From assembly GCA_002746605.1 (NCBI GenBank), contig PDPT01000046.1, positions 1 to 62,313 on the forward strand: a DNA stretch of 62,313 nucleotides. Direction: 5' to 3'. Every line of letters starts with the position of its first letter. Positions within the stretch are counted from its first letter, which is position 1. The translations under genes and the position numbers were made by a program. Below, one piece after another: positions 9,391-18,996 of this stretch. The notes beneath the pieces are model-generated. The model was given only the letters and a program-made list of their open reading frames with translations, ran no database searches and was not told where the DNA came from. Source of the stretch: Ignavibacteriota bacterium (GTDB lineage Bacteria > Bacteroidota > Ignavibacteria > Ignavibacteriales > Melioribacteraceae).

Positions 9391-10472
9391 TATTGTGCTT
9401 TCCTTGTTTTGAGTTTTTTATTGTTAGCCAAAGAGATATTGATTAATATTCCGATAGATATTGAAAAAATAATTATTGATGTTCCACCAAAACTTATAAA
9501 TGGCAGTGTAATTCCTGTTGTTGGTAATAAACCCAATCCAATGGCAACATGAATAAACGCACTTAGCACTATTGTGAATGAAATAGAGAATGCTAGCAGT
9601 TGTCCAAACTCATCCTTAGTTCTTTTGGCAATGAATAAACCAACTATAAAGATTGCCATATATGCTACCAAAATAACCATTGCTCCAAAAAATCCGAGTT
9701 CCTCTCCAATAACAGAAAAAATAAAATCGTTATGTGACTCAGGAAGAAATAAATCGCTTTGTCTGCTTTTTCCTATTCCAAGTCCTAAAAGACCACCACT
9801 GCCAAGGGCAATTTTAGATTGCAATACTTGAAAATTAATATAACCTTCAGTCAGGAAACTTTTTATGTATGGAAGAATCCGTGCCTTAGCGTGCGGCATA
9901 ACCATAGCTCCTAGACCAATGGCAAAAACAAAAATACTCCCACCTATTCCTAATAAGTGAGATAATCTTGCTCCACCAACGTATAGTAATATAAATGATG
10001 TAAATGCAATTATTATTGCTGTACTCACATTGGGCTGCAAAAAAATTAGTCCGCAAACTGCAAAAATCCAGATGAGTGTAAAAACCAAGCCATGGTTAAA
10101 ACTTTTGATATTTTCCTTCCCTTTTTCTTCAATTAAAACCGCAAGATGAAGCAGTAGAAAAATCTTTGCAAATTCCGAAGGTTGAAATCTTATTATCCCT
10201 AAATTTAACCATCTTGAAGCACCTTTCACTTCAGGACCGATAAATAAGGTCAATAACAACATCAAAACTATTAACATTAAAGCTATTTTACTTATTTTTT
10301 TATAGCTCTTATAAGGGATTGTTACAGAGATGAAAAACAACACAACTGCAATTAAAACTTTTTCAATATGAGAAATAAAAAATGAAAATCCTTTGGTAGA
10401 AAAAATTAATACTGTTCCCAAAATAATTAGCAATAAAATTATACCGATTAATATTCGGTGAATATTTTTCAT
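9390..10472 (-). CDS. ftsW: Lipid II polymerase / SEDS protein FtsW
   Basis: 360-residue polytopic membrane protein of the SEDS family, about ten hydrophobic segments. Characteristic stretches include KGASRWLNLGIIRFQPSEFAKI (the substrate-cavity region), LLGLGIGKSRQ, FLPESHNDFIFSVIGEELGFFG and the C-terminal LPTTGITLPFISFGGTS. FtsW polymerises glycan strands together with its cognate class B PBP, FtsI, encoded upstream in the same operon. Its ATG overlaps the murD stop as ATGA. Confidence 0.95.
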   Translation of the reverse strand: MKNIHRILIGIILLLIILGTVLIFSTKGFSFFISHIEKVLIAVVLFFISVTIPYKSYKKISKIALMLIVLMLLLTLFIGPEVKGASRWLNLGIIRFQPSEFAKIFLLLHLAVLIEEKGKENIKSFNHGLVFTLIWIFAVCGLIFLQPNVSTAIIIAFTSFILLYVGGARLSHLLGIGGSIFVFAIGLGAMVMPHAKARILPYIKSFLTEGYINFQVLQSKIALGSGGLLGLGIGKSRQSDLFLPESHNDFIFSVIGEELGFFGAMVILVAYMAIFIVGLFIAKRTKDEFGQLLAFSISFTIVLSAFIHVAIGLGLLPTTGITLPFISFGGTSIIIFSISIGILINISLANNKKLKTRKAQ

Positions 10473-11818
10473 ATTATGTTTCCAACAATTTCTTTAAATT
10501 GACTTCCTCTGTCTTCATAATTCCGGAACATGTCAAAGCTGGCACAAGCAGGCGAAAGCAATAAAACACTTCCCGGTTGAGTTTCTATTAAAACTTTATT
10601 AATGATAAAATTAAAATCAGATACAATCTCAACATCTACAATAGAGTTGAAAAATTTGTGAACTGTTTCGGCGGATTCACCAATTGCATATATTTTTTTC
10701 ACTCTATTTTTAACTTCATCTTTTATCTTCAGATAATCATTACCTTTATCAACACCACCGAGTATAAGGTATATAGGTTCTTCAAAACTTCTTAAAGCAT
10801 ACCAAACCGAATCTACATTTGTGGCTTTGGAATCATTGATAAATTTTATCCCGTTTACCTCTCTAATAAATTCCAATCTATGTTCAACACCTTTAAAAGT
10901 TCCTAAAGCTTTTTTAATATTTTCATTTTTTAGCCCGATAGTTTTTGCGACACAAATAACAGCCATTGTATTTTGAAGATTATGTTCTCCTTTTAAAAAT
11001 AGTTCCGATACTTTACATATATCCTGGACGTAATTATTTTGAGTATAAACAATCCAATTATCATCAAGGAAACAACCGTTGCTCAAACTTTGCTTCAATG
11101 AAAATGGTAAAAATTGAACTCTTTCACTTATGTATCCCATTGGGATATTCTCATCATCTCCGTTATAAATAAAAGTATCACCTTTATCTTGATTTTCCGC
11201 AATTCTGATTTTTGATTTAATGTAAAGATCAAATCTATTTTCATATCGGTCTAAATGATCGGGCGTAATATTTAAGATTATGGAAAAATCGGGCTTAAAG
11301 TTACTAATAAAATCAAGCTGAAAACTTGAAACTTCGAGAGCAACGTAATCACTAATATTCACATCTTCTACAATCTCCGAAAAAGGTAAACCGATATTAC
11401 CGGCAGTAAAACATTTTATGCCGCTTTGGTTTAAGATATGGCTACACAAACTAGTGGCAGTAGTTTTTCCATTTGTTCCCGTAATTGCAATTATGTTACC
11501 TTCGCAAAACCAAGATGCAAATTCAATTTCACTATGGACATTAATGCCTCTTTTTTTCGCTTCGGATAAAACTGTTGCATTAGTTGGAACACCGGGACTT
11601 GTAATGATGAAATCACTCTCAAAAATTTTCTCCGAGTGCTTACCTATTTCACAAGCGATGTTTAATTTCTTTAACTCTTCACAATTTTGCTTAACAAGCC
11701 CGGTTGTTGAAATATCACTAACAAACGGTATTGCTCCCTTGTTCCGTGCTAACTTTGCAGCACTAACTCCACTTCTTACGGCTCCTAAAATTGCGATATT
11801 TTTTCCTTTAATATTCAT
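10469..11818 (-). CDS. murD: UDP-N-acetylmuramoyl-L-alanine--D-glutamate ligase MurD
   Basis: 449 residues, standard Mur-ligase size. The N-terminal domain opens with GKNIAILGAVRSGVSAAKLA and SPGVP. The ATP loop is GTNGKTTATS (about residue 114), and the central domain shows LEVSSFQLD and NITPDHLDRY. The C-terminal domain begins near HRLEF and includes NDSKATNVDS and LSPACASFDMF. It adds D-Glu to UDP-MurNAc-L-Ala. The ATG shares its first base with the mraY stop codon (TAATG). Confidence 0.97.
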   Translation of the reverse strand: MNIKGKNIAILGAVRSGVSAAKLARNKGAIPFVSDISTTGLVKQNCEELKKLNIACEIGKHSEKIFESDFIITSPGVPTNATVLSEAKKRGINVHSEIEFASWFCEGNIIAITGTNGKTTATSLCSHILNQSGIKCFTAGNIGLPFSEIVEDVNISDYVALEVSSFQLDFISNFKPDFSIILNITPDHLDRYENRFDLYIKSKIRIAENQDKGDTFIYNGDDENIPMGYISERVQFLPFSLKQSLSNGCFLDDNWIVYTQNNYVQDICKVSELFLKGEHNLQNTMAVICVAKTIGLKNENIKKALGTFKGVEHRLEFIREVNGIKFINDSKATNVDSVWYALRSFEEPIYLILGGVDKGNDYLKIKDEVKNRVKKIYAIGESAETVHKFFNSIVDVEIVSDFNFIINKVLIETQPGSVLLLSPACASFDMFRNYEDRGSQFKEIVGNII

Positions 11819-12927
11819 TAACGTATTTTAAATGTTGCCAAACTAATTATTGCAAAAATAATTGCAGCAATATAAAACCTTACTACTATTTTGGGTTCAG
11901 CCCAACCTAACAATTCATAATGATGATGCAAAGGAGCCATCTTGAAAACTCTTTTACCTTCACCGTATTTTTTCTTCGTGTACTTAAAGTATAATCTCTG
12001 AATAATTACAGATAGAGTTTCAATAAAAAATATTCCGCCAAGTATTGGAACTAATAATTCTTTTTTAATTAAGATTGTAATAATTCCAAATGCCCCTCCG
12101 AGTGCAAGTGAACCGGTATCACCCATAAATACTTGTGCCGGATAAAAATTGAACCACAAAAATCCTAGTCCCGCACCAATAAATGCAGCAATAAAAACAG
12201 TTAATTCACCGGAACCGGGCAAATAAATTACATTAAGATAATCCGAGTAAATACTGTTGCCCGTAACATAACTTAAAATTGCTACAGCTAGCATTATAAT
12301 TATCATTGAACCAATTGCAAGTCCATCCAAGCCATCAGTTAAGTTAACAGCATTTGAAGTAGCTGTTATAATAAAAATTACCACAGGTATGTAAAAAATT
12401 GAAAAATCAAAATTTAAGTTTTTCATAAAAGGTAAGGTTGTTTGAGTATTATACTCACTAAACTCCGGTAAAAAATAAACTGCACAACCTACAACTAAAC
12501 CAATAAGTACCTGTCCAAGTAATTTATAACGAGCAATTAATCCTTTTGATTTTTTCATTACAACTTTCAGGTAGTCATCAACAAAACCTACAAACCCAAG
12601 CCAAATTGTTCCCATAAGAACTAAAACGATGAATACACTTTTTATATCAGCCCACAACAGAACAGGAGCCACAATAGAAAGAAGTATTATGATACCACCC
12701 ATCGTTGGAGTTCCTTCTTTCAGCTTATGAGATTGCGGACCTAATTCTCTTACCTTTTCACCAATTTGTTTTTTCTGCAAATATTTGATGATTTTAGGAC
12801 CAATATAAAATGCAATGAACAAAGCAGTAATTGCTGCCAACATTGATCTGAATGATAAAAACTTAAATACCCCAAATCCGGGTGGCGAATAAAGTTCATC
12901 GATATATTGAAAAAGGTAGTATAGCAT
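11818..12927 (-). CDS. mraY: Phospho-N-acetylmuramoyl-pentapeptide transferase MraY
   Basis: 369-residue multi-pass membrane enzyme that makes lipid I from UDP-MurNAc-pentapeptide and undecaprenyl phosphate. The conserved Mg2+/catalytic aspartates are visible in GFVDDYLKV (about residue 115) and NLTDGLDGLA (about 195), and MGDTGSLALGG and the histidine motif APLHHHYELLGW are present. The long form with an extra N-terminal membrane segment is common in Gram-negative species. It overlaps murF by one base (TAATG). Confidence 0.97.
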   Translation of the reverse strand: MLYYLFQYIDELYSPPGFGVFKFLSFRSMLAAITALFIAFYIGPKIIKYLQKKQIGEKVRELGPQSHKLKEGTPTMGGIIILLSIVAPVLLWADIKSVFIVLVLMGTIWLGFVGFVDDYLKVVMKKSKGLIARYKLLGQVLIGLVVGCAVYFLPEFSEYNTQTTLPFMKNLNFDFSIFYIPVVIFIITATSNAVNLTDGLDGLAIGSMIIIMLAVAILSYVTGNSIYSDYLNVIYLPGSGELTVFIAAFIGAGLGFLWFNFYPAQVFMGDTGSLALGGAFGIITILIKKELLVPILGGIFFIETLSVIIQRLYFKYTKKKYGEGKRVFKMAPLHHHYELLGWAEPKIVVRFYIAAIIFAIISLATFKIR

Positions 12928-14291
12928 TATTTTATTTTATCCTTTACAACATTTAGAAATTCTTCCATCTTCATTCCTCTGCTTCCTTTAAAGAGAAGAA
13001 CAGAATTTTCAATATTTAGCTCTTTTAAAAAGTCAATTAACTTAACTCTGTTTGTAAAATGTTTGGCAGTAATTTTTTTATTCAAATTTTGATTAAGCAG
13101 TTTTGCTTTTCTGCCTATCGTGTAAACCTCGTTAATATTAGTAGAATTAATATTCGCTGCCAAATCTTTATGAAACTTATCAGCGTCTTTACCAAGCTCA
13201 AACATATCTCCGAAAATTAAAATTTTATTTTTGTCCTTAAATTCATCTAAAACTTCAAAAGCTATTCTTGCACTTTCGGGATTCGAATTATAAGTATCAT
13301 TGATGATTACGGAATTTTTATTTTTTATTTTCTCTAATCTTCCTTTTACCGCTTTAATTTCTTTTGCTGCTTTATTGATACCACTTTCGGTTACCCCAAC
13401 TTTTAGAGCAATAGCAGAAGCCGCAAGAAAATTTTGAGCATTAGCTTTTCCCAAAAGATTAAGAGTAGTTTCTATTGTTTTATCAATTTCATCTATAATA
13501 ATATTTGTTATACTGTTTTTAATTTTAACTTTTCCTTTAACCGTGCATCTTCCTTTTAAGCCATAAGTAATTTTATTTTTATAATTTCTTTTTATGGAAG
13601 CTAAAAGTGCATCATCATTATTTATAAAGACGTAACCATCATCTTTCACATATTTGAATAAACTTAATTTTTCCTCTAAAACTTTTTCCTTAGACTTTAA
13701 ATATTGTAAATGCGAATTACTAATATTTGTAATAACTGCAAAATCGGGTTCGGCTATTTTTGCGGTATATTCAATTTCTCCGGGATGATTAGTTCCGTGC
13801 TCCAAAACAATAAAATCGGTTTTAGGCTTTGCCGATAAAATTGTAAGCGGCACACCAATTTGATTATTATTATTAGCTTCTGTTTTATGAACTTTATATT
13901 TTATTTCCAAAAGCCGACTAAGTATTTCCTTGGTTGTAGTTTTCCCGTTACTTCCGGTTATGGAAATAACTTTTGCAGAAAGTTTATTTCTCCAAATTTT
14001 TGCAAGTTCACCGTAAGCATCAAGAGTATTTTTAACTGAAATAATTGCAACTTCAACATCATCAAAATCTTTTAATTTTCTATTATTGATAACTACCGAA
14101 GTTGCACCTTTTTTAATTGCTTCTTTTATATAATTGTGTCCGTCAAAATTTTTTCCTTTGATAGCAACAAAAATAGAATTTTTCTTTATTGTTCTTGTAT
14201 CAATAGAAACATAGCTCGCCGATTTATAACTATCAGGATTATAAATTCTTGAGTTTGGAATATTAAATATGTCTTTTAACGTAATTTTCAT
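12927..14291 (-). CDS. murF: UDP-N-acetylmuramoyl-tripeptide--D-alanyl-D-alanine ligase MurF
   Basis: 454 residues. MurF adds the D-Ala-D-Ala dipeptide, completing the UDP-MurNAc-pentapeptide. Visible features: the N-terminal substrate domain (SIDTRTIKKNSIFVAIKGKNFDGH), ATP loop GSNGKTTTKE (about residue 111), EHGTNHPGEI, NISNSHLQYL, and the C-terminal IINDTYNSNPES and GDMFELG motifs. It abuts murE with no gap. Lysine codons are abundant and mostly AAA, as in neighbouring genes. Confidence 0.96.
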   Translation of the reverse strand: MKITLKDIFNIPNSRIYNPDSYKSASYVSIDTRTIKKNSIFVAIKGKNFDGHNYIKEAIKKGATSVVINNRKLKDFDDVEVAIISVKNTLDAYGELAKIWRNKLSAKVISITGSNGKTTTKEILSRLLEIKYKVHKTEANNNNQIGVPLTILSAKPKTDFIVLEHGTNHPGEIEYTAKIAEPDFAVITNISNSHLQYLKSKEKVLEEKLSLFKYVKDDGYVFINNDDALLASIKRNYKNKITYGLKGRCTVKGKVKIKNSITNIIIDEIDKTIETTLNLLGKANAQNFLAASAIALKVGVTESGINKAAKEIKAVKGRLEKIKNKNSVIINDTYNSNPESARIAFEVLDEFKDKNKILIFGDMFELGKDADKFHKDLAANINSTNINEVYTIGRKAKLLNQNLNKKITAKHFTNRVKLIDFLKELNIENSVLLFKGSRGMKMEEFLNVVKDKIK

Positions 14292-15755
14292 TTATAAATA
14301 CTTGCTCGCTGTTTCTTTATCTGAAAAATAATTTCTGACACCGTTTATTTCCTGATAAGTTTCGTGCCCTTTACCCGCAATAAGAATTACAGCACTTTCC
14401 TCCGATTTTTCTATTGCCTCTTTTATTGCTTCTTCTCTGTCCGGAATAGTTTTATAACTGTTCCCTTTTAGTCCTTTTTTTATATCTTCTATTATTGATA
14501 GAGGTTCTTCCGTTCTCGGGTTATCAGAAGTAATTATAATTACATCGCTGTTTTCTTCAGCAATTCTTCCCATTATCGGTCTTTTAGTTTTATCTCTATC
14601 ACCACCACAGCCAAACACAGTATAAACAGTACACTTGTCCTTAACTATATGATTTATTGATTCGAGAGCTTGTCTTAAACTATCTGCTGTATGCGAATAA
14701 TCAATTATCACTTTTTTATTACCACTGCTAAGAACTTCAAATCTGCCGGGAACTTGCGGAGTTGATATAACTCCTTTTATTGCAGTATCAATATCAACAC
14801 CCGAATTTATTGCTCCACCAATTGCCGCCGCAGCATTATAAACATTGAAAACTCCTATCAATTTGGTTTCAACTTTGTAATCTTTGCCTTTATGCTCAAG
14901 CGAGAATGTAGTTCCGTTTAAATCATACTCAACAGTCTTTATTTGTAAGTCAGCTTTTGGGTTTATCCCATAGCTGATTTTCTCTGATTTACAATCTTTT
15001 AAGATTTCTTTAGAATACTCATCATCTTTATTATAAATAACTTTGGCTTCAGCTTTCAAGTTATCAAATAAGATTTTTTTAGCTTTTAAATAACTTTCCG
15101 TATTGTTATGATAATCCAAATGATCGGAAGTTAAATTTGTAAAAATCCCAACATTAAAATCCAAATCATCAACTCTATGTAAGTCTAATGAGTGAGATGA
15201 AACCTCCATAACACAGTTAGTACAATCTGTTTTTACCATTTTACTCAAAAGTTCATTTATCACATTCGATTCGGGAGTTGTCATTTTAGTCGGTACTTCT
15301 ACATTATCAATTATATTTTTATTTGTACCAATCAAACCGGTTTTTTCTCCGGCGGTTTCAAAAATATTTTTAATAAAATAAGTCGTTGTGGTTTTCCCTT
15401 TTGTTCCCGTAATTCCAATTAAGTTTAATTTACTTGATGGATAATTGAAAAACGAGTTAGACAATTGAGCTAATGCTATTCGAGAATTTTTGACTAAAAT
15501 TTTTGTTACATCATTTAATTTTAAAAGACTATCAATGTCTTCCGAATCGGTTTCAACTACAACTGCTTTTGCTCCTTTGCTGACTGCTTCGGGAATAAAT
15601 TTATGTCCGTCAATCTTAAATCCTTTAATAGCTACAAAAAGTGATTTATTTTTTACTTCCTTTGAGTTTAAAGTAATATTTTTGATTTCAACAAGTTCGG
15701 GCTTACCGATAGTTTGTATAACCGACACATTATTTAACAATTGATTCAACAACAT
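14292..15755 (-). CDS. murE: UDP-N-acetylmuramoyl-tripeptide synthetase MurE (meso-DAP type)
   Basis: 487 residues. The ATP loop is GTKGKTTTTYFI (about residue 115); MEVSSHSLDLHRVD and NLTSDHLDYHN mark the central domain. The C-terminal domain contains TSDNPRTEEP; a DNPR motif at this place is typical of enzymes that add meso-diaminopimelate rather than lysine, so the peptidoglycan is probably DAP-type. The gene lies 6 nt after ftsI. Confidence 0.96.
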   Translation of the reverse strand: MLLNQLLNNVSVIQTIGKPELVEIKNITLNSKEVKNKSLFVAIKGFKIDGHKFIPEAVSKGAKAVVVETDSEDIDSLLKLNDVTKILVKNSRIALAQLSNSFFNYPSSKLNLIGITGTKGKTTTTYFIKNIFETAGEKTGLIGTNKNIIDNVEVPTKMTTPESNVINELLSKMVKTDCTNCVMEVSSHSLDLHRVDDLDFNVGIFTNLTSDHLDYHNNTESYLKAKKILFDNLKAEAKVIYNKDDEYSKEILKDCKSEKISYGINPKADLQIKTVEYDLNGTTFSLEHKGKDYKVETKLIGVFNVYNAAAAIGGAINSGVDIDTAIKGVISTPQVPGRFEVLSSGNKKVIIDYSHTADSLRQALESINHIVKDKCTVYTVFGCGGDRDKTKRPIMGRIAEENSDVIIITSDNPRTEEPLSIIEDIKKGLKGNSYKTIPDREEAIKEAIEKSEESAVILIAGKGHETYQEINGVRNYFSDKETASKYL

Positions 15756-15761
15756 AAATTT

Positions 15762-17756
15762 TTAATTTGCTCCAGCATTAGAAAGTTTCAAAACACAAAC
15801 CATATTTTCCTTTAGTTTTGCACCTGATTTTATACTCTGCGATTTAACTCTTCCCGCCCCTTTCACTTTATATTTAATTTTCAACTCACTTAAAATTGCT
15901 ATTGCTTCTCGCAAAGATTTATTTTTTAAGTTAGGCATTGTTGTTCGTTTAATTTTTGTCAAAGAATTTTTTTCCGATTCGCTCCCAACATTTGCAAAAG
16001 ATGTAATATCATCGCTATCATCTAACTCAATATTTTCAACGAACTTTTGAAAAATTTCATCCCTTTTTATCTTATCTCTCTTTCTATCTATTCTAAAATC
16101 GGTTTCCATTATCTTTTTGGTAATGTTACCGAAAATCGGGGCTGCTACTTGTCCTCCGTATCTTCCTTTTTTAGGAGAATCGATTAATATAAAACAAAGC
16201 ACTTGAGGATTATCAGCAGGAAAAAATCCTATAAAGGACGAATTATATTGCTTATTGGAATATCTGCCATCTATTAATTTTTGTGCAGTTCCGGTTTTAC
16301 CGCCGACAAAAATGTTTTCTTGTTGTGCCTTGGAGCCAGTACCATTTTCCACAGCACCAAACAGCATACTTATCATCATTTCAGATGTTTCTTTACTAAT
16401 TACATTTCTTATTTTCGATGGCTCAAACTCTTCATCAATATTGCCATCGGGGTTTACAATTTTTTTAAGTACAAACGGTTGCAGTAATTTTCCGCCATTA
16501 ATTAAAGCTGAATATGCCATTACCATTTGAATAGGTGTTACGGAAATTTCGTAACCGTGCGAAATAAATGCTTTGCTTATACCGGAATATTGACTTGGCT
16601 TTTTGAGATTACCTCTTGTTTCGCCGAGAAGATCAATTGATGTTAAATTACCAAAACCAAAATCTCTTATTCCTTTGTAAAAATCTCTTGTATCAATTTT
16701 TTCACTCAGCTTTACCATTCCAATATTACTGGATTGCTCTATTACTTCTTGAACGGTTAGTTTATCGAATTTATGTGTATCTCTTATTAAAGCTCCCTTA
16801 ATTCTATATTTACCGTTTTCCGTATTGATTACCTGCTTAATATTAACAATTTTCTCTTCCAACATTATTGCAAGAACTATTGCTTTCATCGTGGAACCCG
16901 GCTCATAAGTATCGGTTAAAGCTCTATTCCTCCTTTGAAAATTTGATGCTCTATAATATTTGTCGGGATCAAAATCGGGAATATTAGCCAGTGCTAAAAT
17001 TTCTCCTGTATTCGGATTAGCTATTATTCCTATTCCGGATTTACCTTCATATTTTTCCAAACCTGCTTTTAATTCGTTAACCAATATTTTTTGATAAACT
17101 TTATCAATTGTTAAATAAAATGAATTTCCTTGAACAGGTAAATTAGAATCATCATAATCTATTGAAACAGCTCTGCCTAATGCATCTCTTTCAACATGAA
17201 GCTCGCCATCCGTACCTTTAAGTTTTTTATTGTAAAGTTTCTCCAAACCATCTTTGCCATCACAATTTTTATCAACATAGCCCAATATGTGCGAAGTATA
17301 ATTTTTATAAGGATAAACTCTGGTATAATCTTCCGTTTTGAAAAATCCATCAACAACAAAATCATCTAACAGAAGTGCTTTATCTTTAGATATTTTCTTT
17401 TCGAGACAAACATTTCCTTTAGATTTGCTAATAAGTTTTTTGTATTTGTTAGGGTTTGTATTAAAAACTTTCGCTAATTTTTTTGCAATTTTTTCTCTAT
17501 TCTTTTTTCTCTTTCTTAGCATTCTTGAATCAGCATACAACGAAACATCATCTTTTGTATAAGCTAATATCTCTCCGTTTCTGTCATAAATAATTCCTCT
17601 TTCGGCTTTAACAGAATAGATTGTATTTTGTTGATGCACTGCCTTAGCAGAATATTTTTCATGATTGCCAACTTGAACACGAAACAGTTTTGCAATAAGG
17701 CTCATAAAAACCAACAACAAAAATAGCAATACAACTAATGCACGAGAATTATTCAT
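15762..17756 (-). CDS. ftsI: Penicillin-binding protein FtsI / PBP3 with PASTA domain
   Basis: 664-residue class B PBP: one N-terminal membrane helix (about 7-24), a dimerisation/pedestal domain, then a transpeptidase domain with the three penicillin-binding motifs: S288-TMK (in EPGSTMK), S343-S-N345 and K488-TG (in GGKTGTAQ). A single PASTA domain (about residues 600-660, TTMPNLKNKSLREAIAIL) ends the protein, making it more like the Spo VD/PbpX group than E. coli PBP3. It cross-links septal peptidoglycan with FtsW. Its ATG overlaps the end of the newly identified ftsL by 8 nt. Confidence 0.96.
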   Translation of the reverse strand: MNNSRALVVLLFLLLVFMSLIAKLFRVQVGNHEKYSAKAVHQQNTIYSVKAERGIIYDRNGEILAYTKDDVSLYADSRMLRKRKKNREKIAKKLAKVFNTNPNKYKKLISKSKGNVCLEKKISKDKALLLDDFVVDGFFKTEDYTRVYPYKNYTSHILGYVDKNCDGKDGLEKLYNKKLKGTDGELHVERDALGRAVSIDYDDSNLPVQGNSFYLTIDKVYQKILVNELKAGLEKYEGKSGIGIIANPNTGEILALANIPDFDPDKYYRASNFQRRNRALTDTYEPGSTMKAIVLAIMLEEKIVNIKQVINTENGKYRIKGALIRDTHKFDKLTVQEVIEQSSNIGMVKLSEKIDTRDFYKGIRDFGFGNLTSIDLLGETRGNLKKPSQYSGISKAFISHGYEISVTPIQMVMAYSALINGGKLLQPFVLKKIVNPDGNIDEEFEPSKIRNVISKETSEMMISMLFGAVENGTGSKAQQENIFVGGKTGTAQKLIDGRYSNKQYNSSFIGFFPADNPQVLCFILIDSPKKGRYGGQVAAPIFGNITKKIMETDFRIDRKRDKIKRDEIFQKFVENIELDDSDDITSFANVGSESEKNSLTKIKRTTMPNLKNKSLREAIAILSELKIKYKVKGAGRVKSQSIKSGAKLKENMVCVLKLSNAGAN

Positions 17757-18096
17757 ATTTTTTCGCTATATACTTTTTGAGATTTTCAATTTTATTATTA
17801 TTTATATTAACTACATCCAAGTTATCAATCCTTATCAAACCGAATTTATCTTTTGCTTTACTTACAACTTCATCTTCCGATGTTAATTTTTGATATTCTA
17901 CTTTCTTTATTTCCAACTTGTTTTCTTTTTCGTTTAACTCTTCTGTTTTTTTATTTTTAATCTTATTAAGCTCTTTTACTTCTTTGATAGAAAATAAATA
18001 AATATAGATAATCGGTATTATTGTAAGTACAACAAAAAAAAATCTCTTAAAAAAAGAGTTTCCGTTATTCTTTATATTTTTTCTGCGACTCTTAAT
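17749..18096 (-). CDS. ftsL: FtsL-like divisome protein with probable ATT start codon
   Basis: I read a 115-residue frame here that has no ATG, GTG or TTG start before its membrane segment and so is easily missed. The frame is closed by a stop upstream, within rsmH. The only well-placed initiator is ATT at 18094-18096, preceded by AAGGAG with a 6-nt spacer. The product is basic at the N-terminus (KSRRKNIKN), has one hydrophobic helix (about residues 15-36, ending YIYLF), then a Lys/Glu-rich coiled-coil segment (37-75) and DEVVSKAKDKFGLIRI, the conserved pattern after the coiled coil in FtsL/DivIC proteins. It lies exactly where ftsL belongs, between rsmH (25-nt overlap) and ftsI (8-nt overlap). 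In the family FtsL bridges FtsQ and FtsB/DivIC and helps activate FtsWI. Function is confident; the start codon is inference. Confidence 0.85.
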   Translation of the reverse strand: MKSRRKNIKNNGNSFFKRFFFVVLTIIPIIYIYLFSIKEVKELNKIKNKKTEELNEKENKLEIKKVEYQKLTSEDEVVSKAKDKFGLIRIDNLDVVNINNNKIENLKKYIAKKYE

Positions 18097-18992
18097 CTTA
18101 CACTCCTTGCTCGAGGATTTTTATTAACTTCCAATTCGCTCGCAACAATAGGTTTGCGAGTTAATATTTTTAATCTGCTTTTTTTATTACACATACAAAC
18201 AGGAATTTCCGTTGGACAAACACAATCTTGGGCTTCATATTTGAAAAATTCTTTTACAATTCGATCTTCTAAAGAATGATATGAAAGTATAACCATTCTG
18301 CCATTTGTGTTTAATAATTCAACAGACTTCTTCAAAAAATCTTTTAATTCATCCAACTCATTATTTACATAAATTCTTAATGCTTGAAAAACTCTGGCTA
18401 ATGTTTTGTGGGAATTTCTTGCAGGAATTACTTGTTCTATTGCAGACTTTAAGCCGGTTGTTGTTTTTATCGGCTGCTGGGTTCTTGCTCTAACAATATT
18501 TTTTGCAATTACTCTTGATTTTTTCTCTTCCCCAAATTGAAAAATTACATCAGCTAATTCTTCTTTTTTTGCAGTATTTACAAATTCATAAGCAGGCTTA
18601 CCCGAAGTTTTATCCATTCTCAAGTCTAAAAGAGCCTCCTTGCGGAATGTGAATCCCAATTCAGGTTTATCAAGTTGGTACGAAGAAACGCCGAGATCAG
18701 CAAAAATCCCATCAAATCCCTCTATTTTTTCTACAAGTGCAATAGTTCTTATATTCGAAAAACTTGTATTAAAAATTGTTAATCTCTTATCTTCGTTAAA
18801 TTTTTTTTCGCAATAGTTGTATGCTTCTATATCTTTATCTGTTGCAATAAATTGTGCATCTGTATTTAACATCGATAAAAATTTTGATATATGTCCTCCT
18901 AATCCGAGAGTGCCATCAAAATAAATTCCGGATTTATTACCAATTAAATAACCAGCCGATTCTTGCAGTAATACCGGAATATGGTATTCCAT
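18072..18992 (-). CDS. rsmH: 16S rRNA (cytosine1402-N4)-methyltransferase RsmH (MraW)
   Basis: 306 residues. RsmH methylates N4 of C1402 in 16S rRNA using S-adenosylmethionine. The opening EYHIPVLLQE, SAM-binding DGTLGLGGHIS, GIFADLGVSSYQLD, FQALRIYVNNEL and SYHSLEDRIVKEFF are all family signatures, as is the C-terminal NPRARSVRLRVAE. The gene starts 4 nt after mraZ and its 3' end overlaps the proposed ftsL ribosome binding site and start. Confidence 0.97.
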   Translation of the reverse strand: MEYHIPVLLQESAGYLIGNKSGIYFDGTLGLGGHISKFLSMLNTDAQFIATDKDIEAYNYCEKKFNEDKRLTIFNTSFSNIRTIALVEKIEGFDGIFADLGVSSYQLDKPELGFTFRKEALLDLRMDKTSGKPAYEFVNTAKKEELADVIFQFGEEKKSRVIAKNIVRARTQQPIKTTTGLKSAIEQVIPARNSHKTLARVFQALRIYVNNELDELKDFLKKSVELLNTNGRMVILSYHSLEDRIVKEFFKYEAQDCVCPTEIPVCMCNKKSRLKILTRKPIVASELEVNKNPRARSVRLRVAEKI

Positions 18993-18996
18993 AAAA

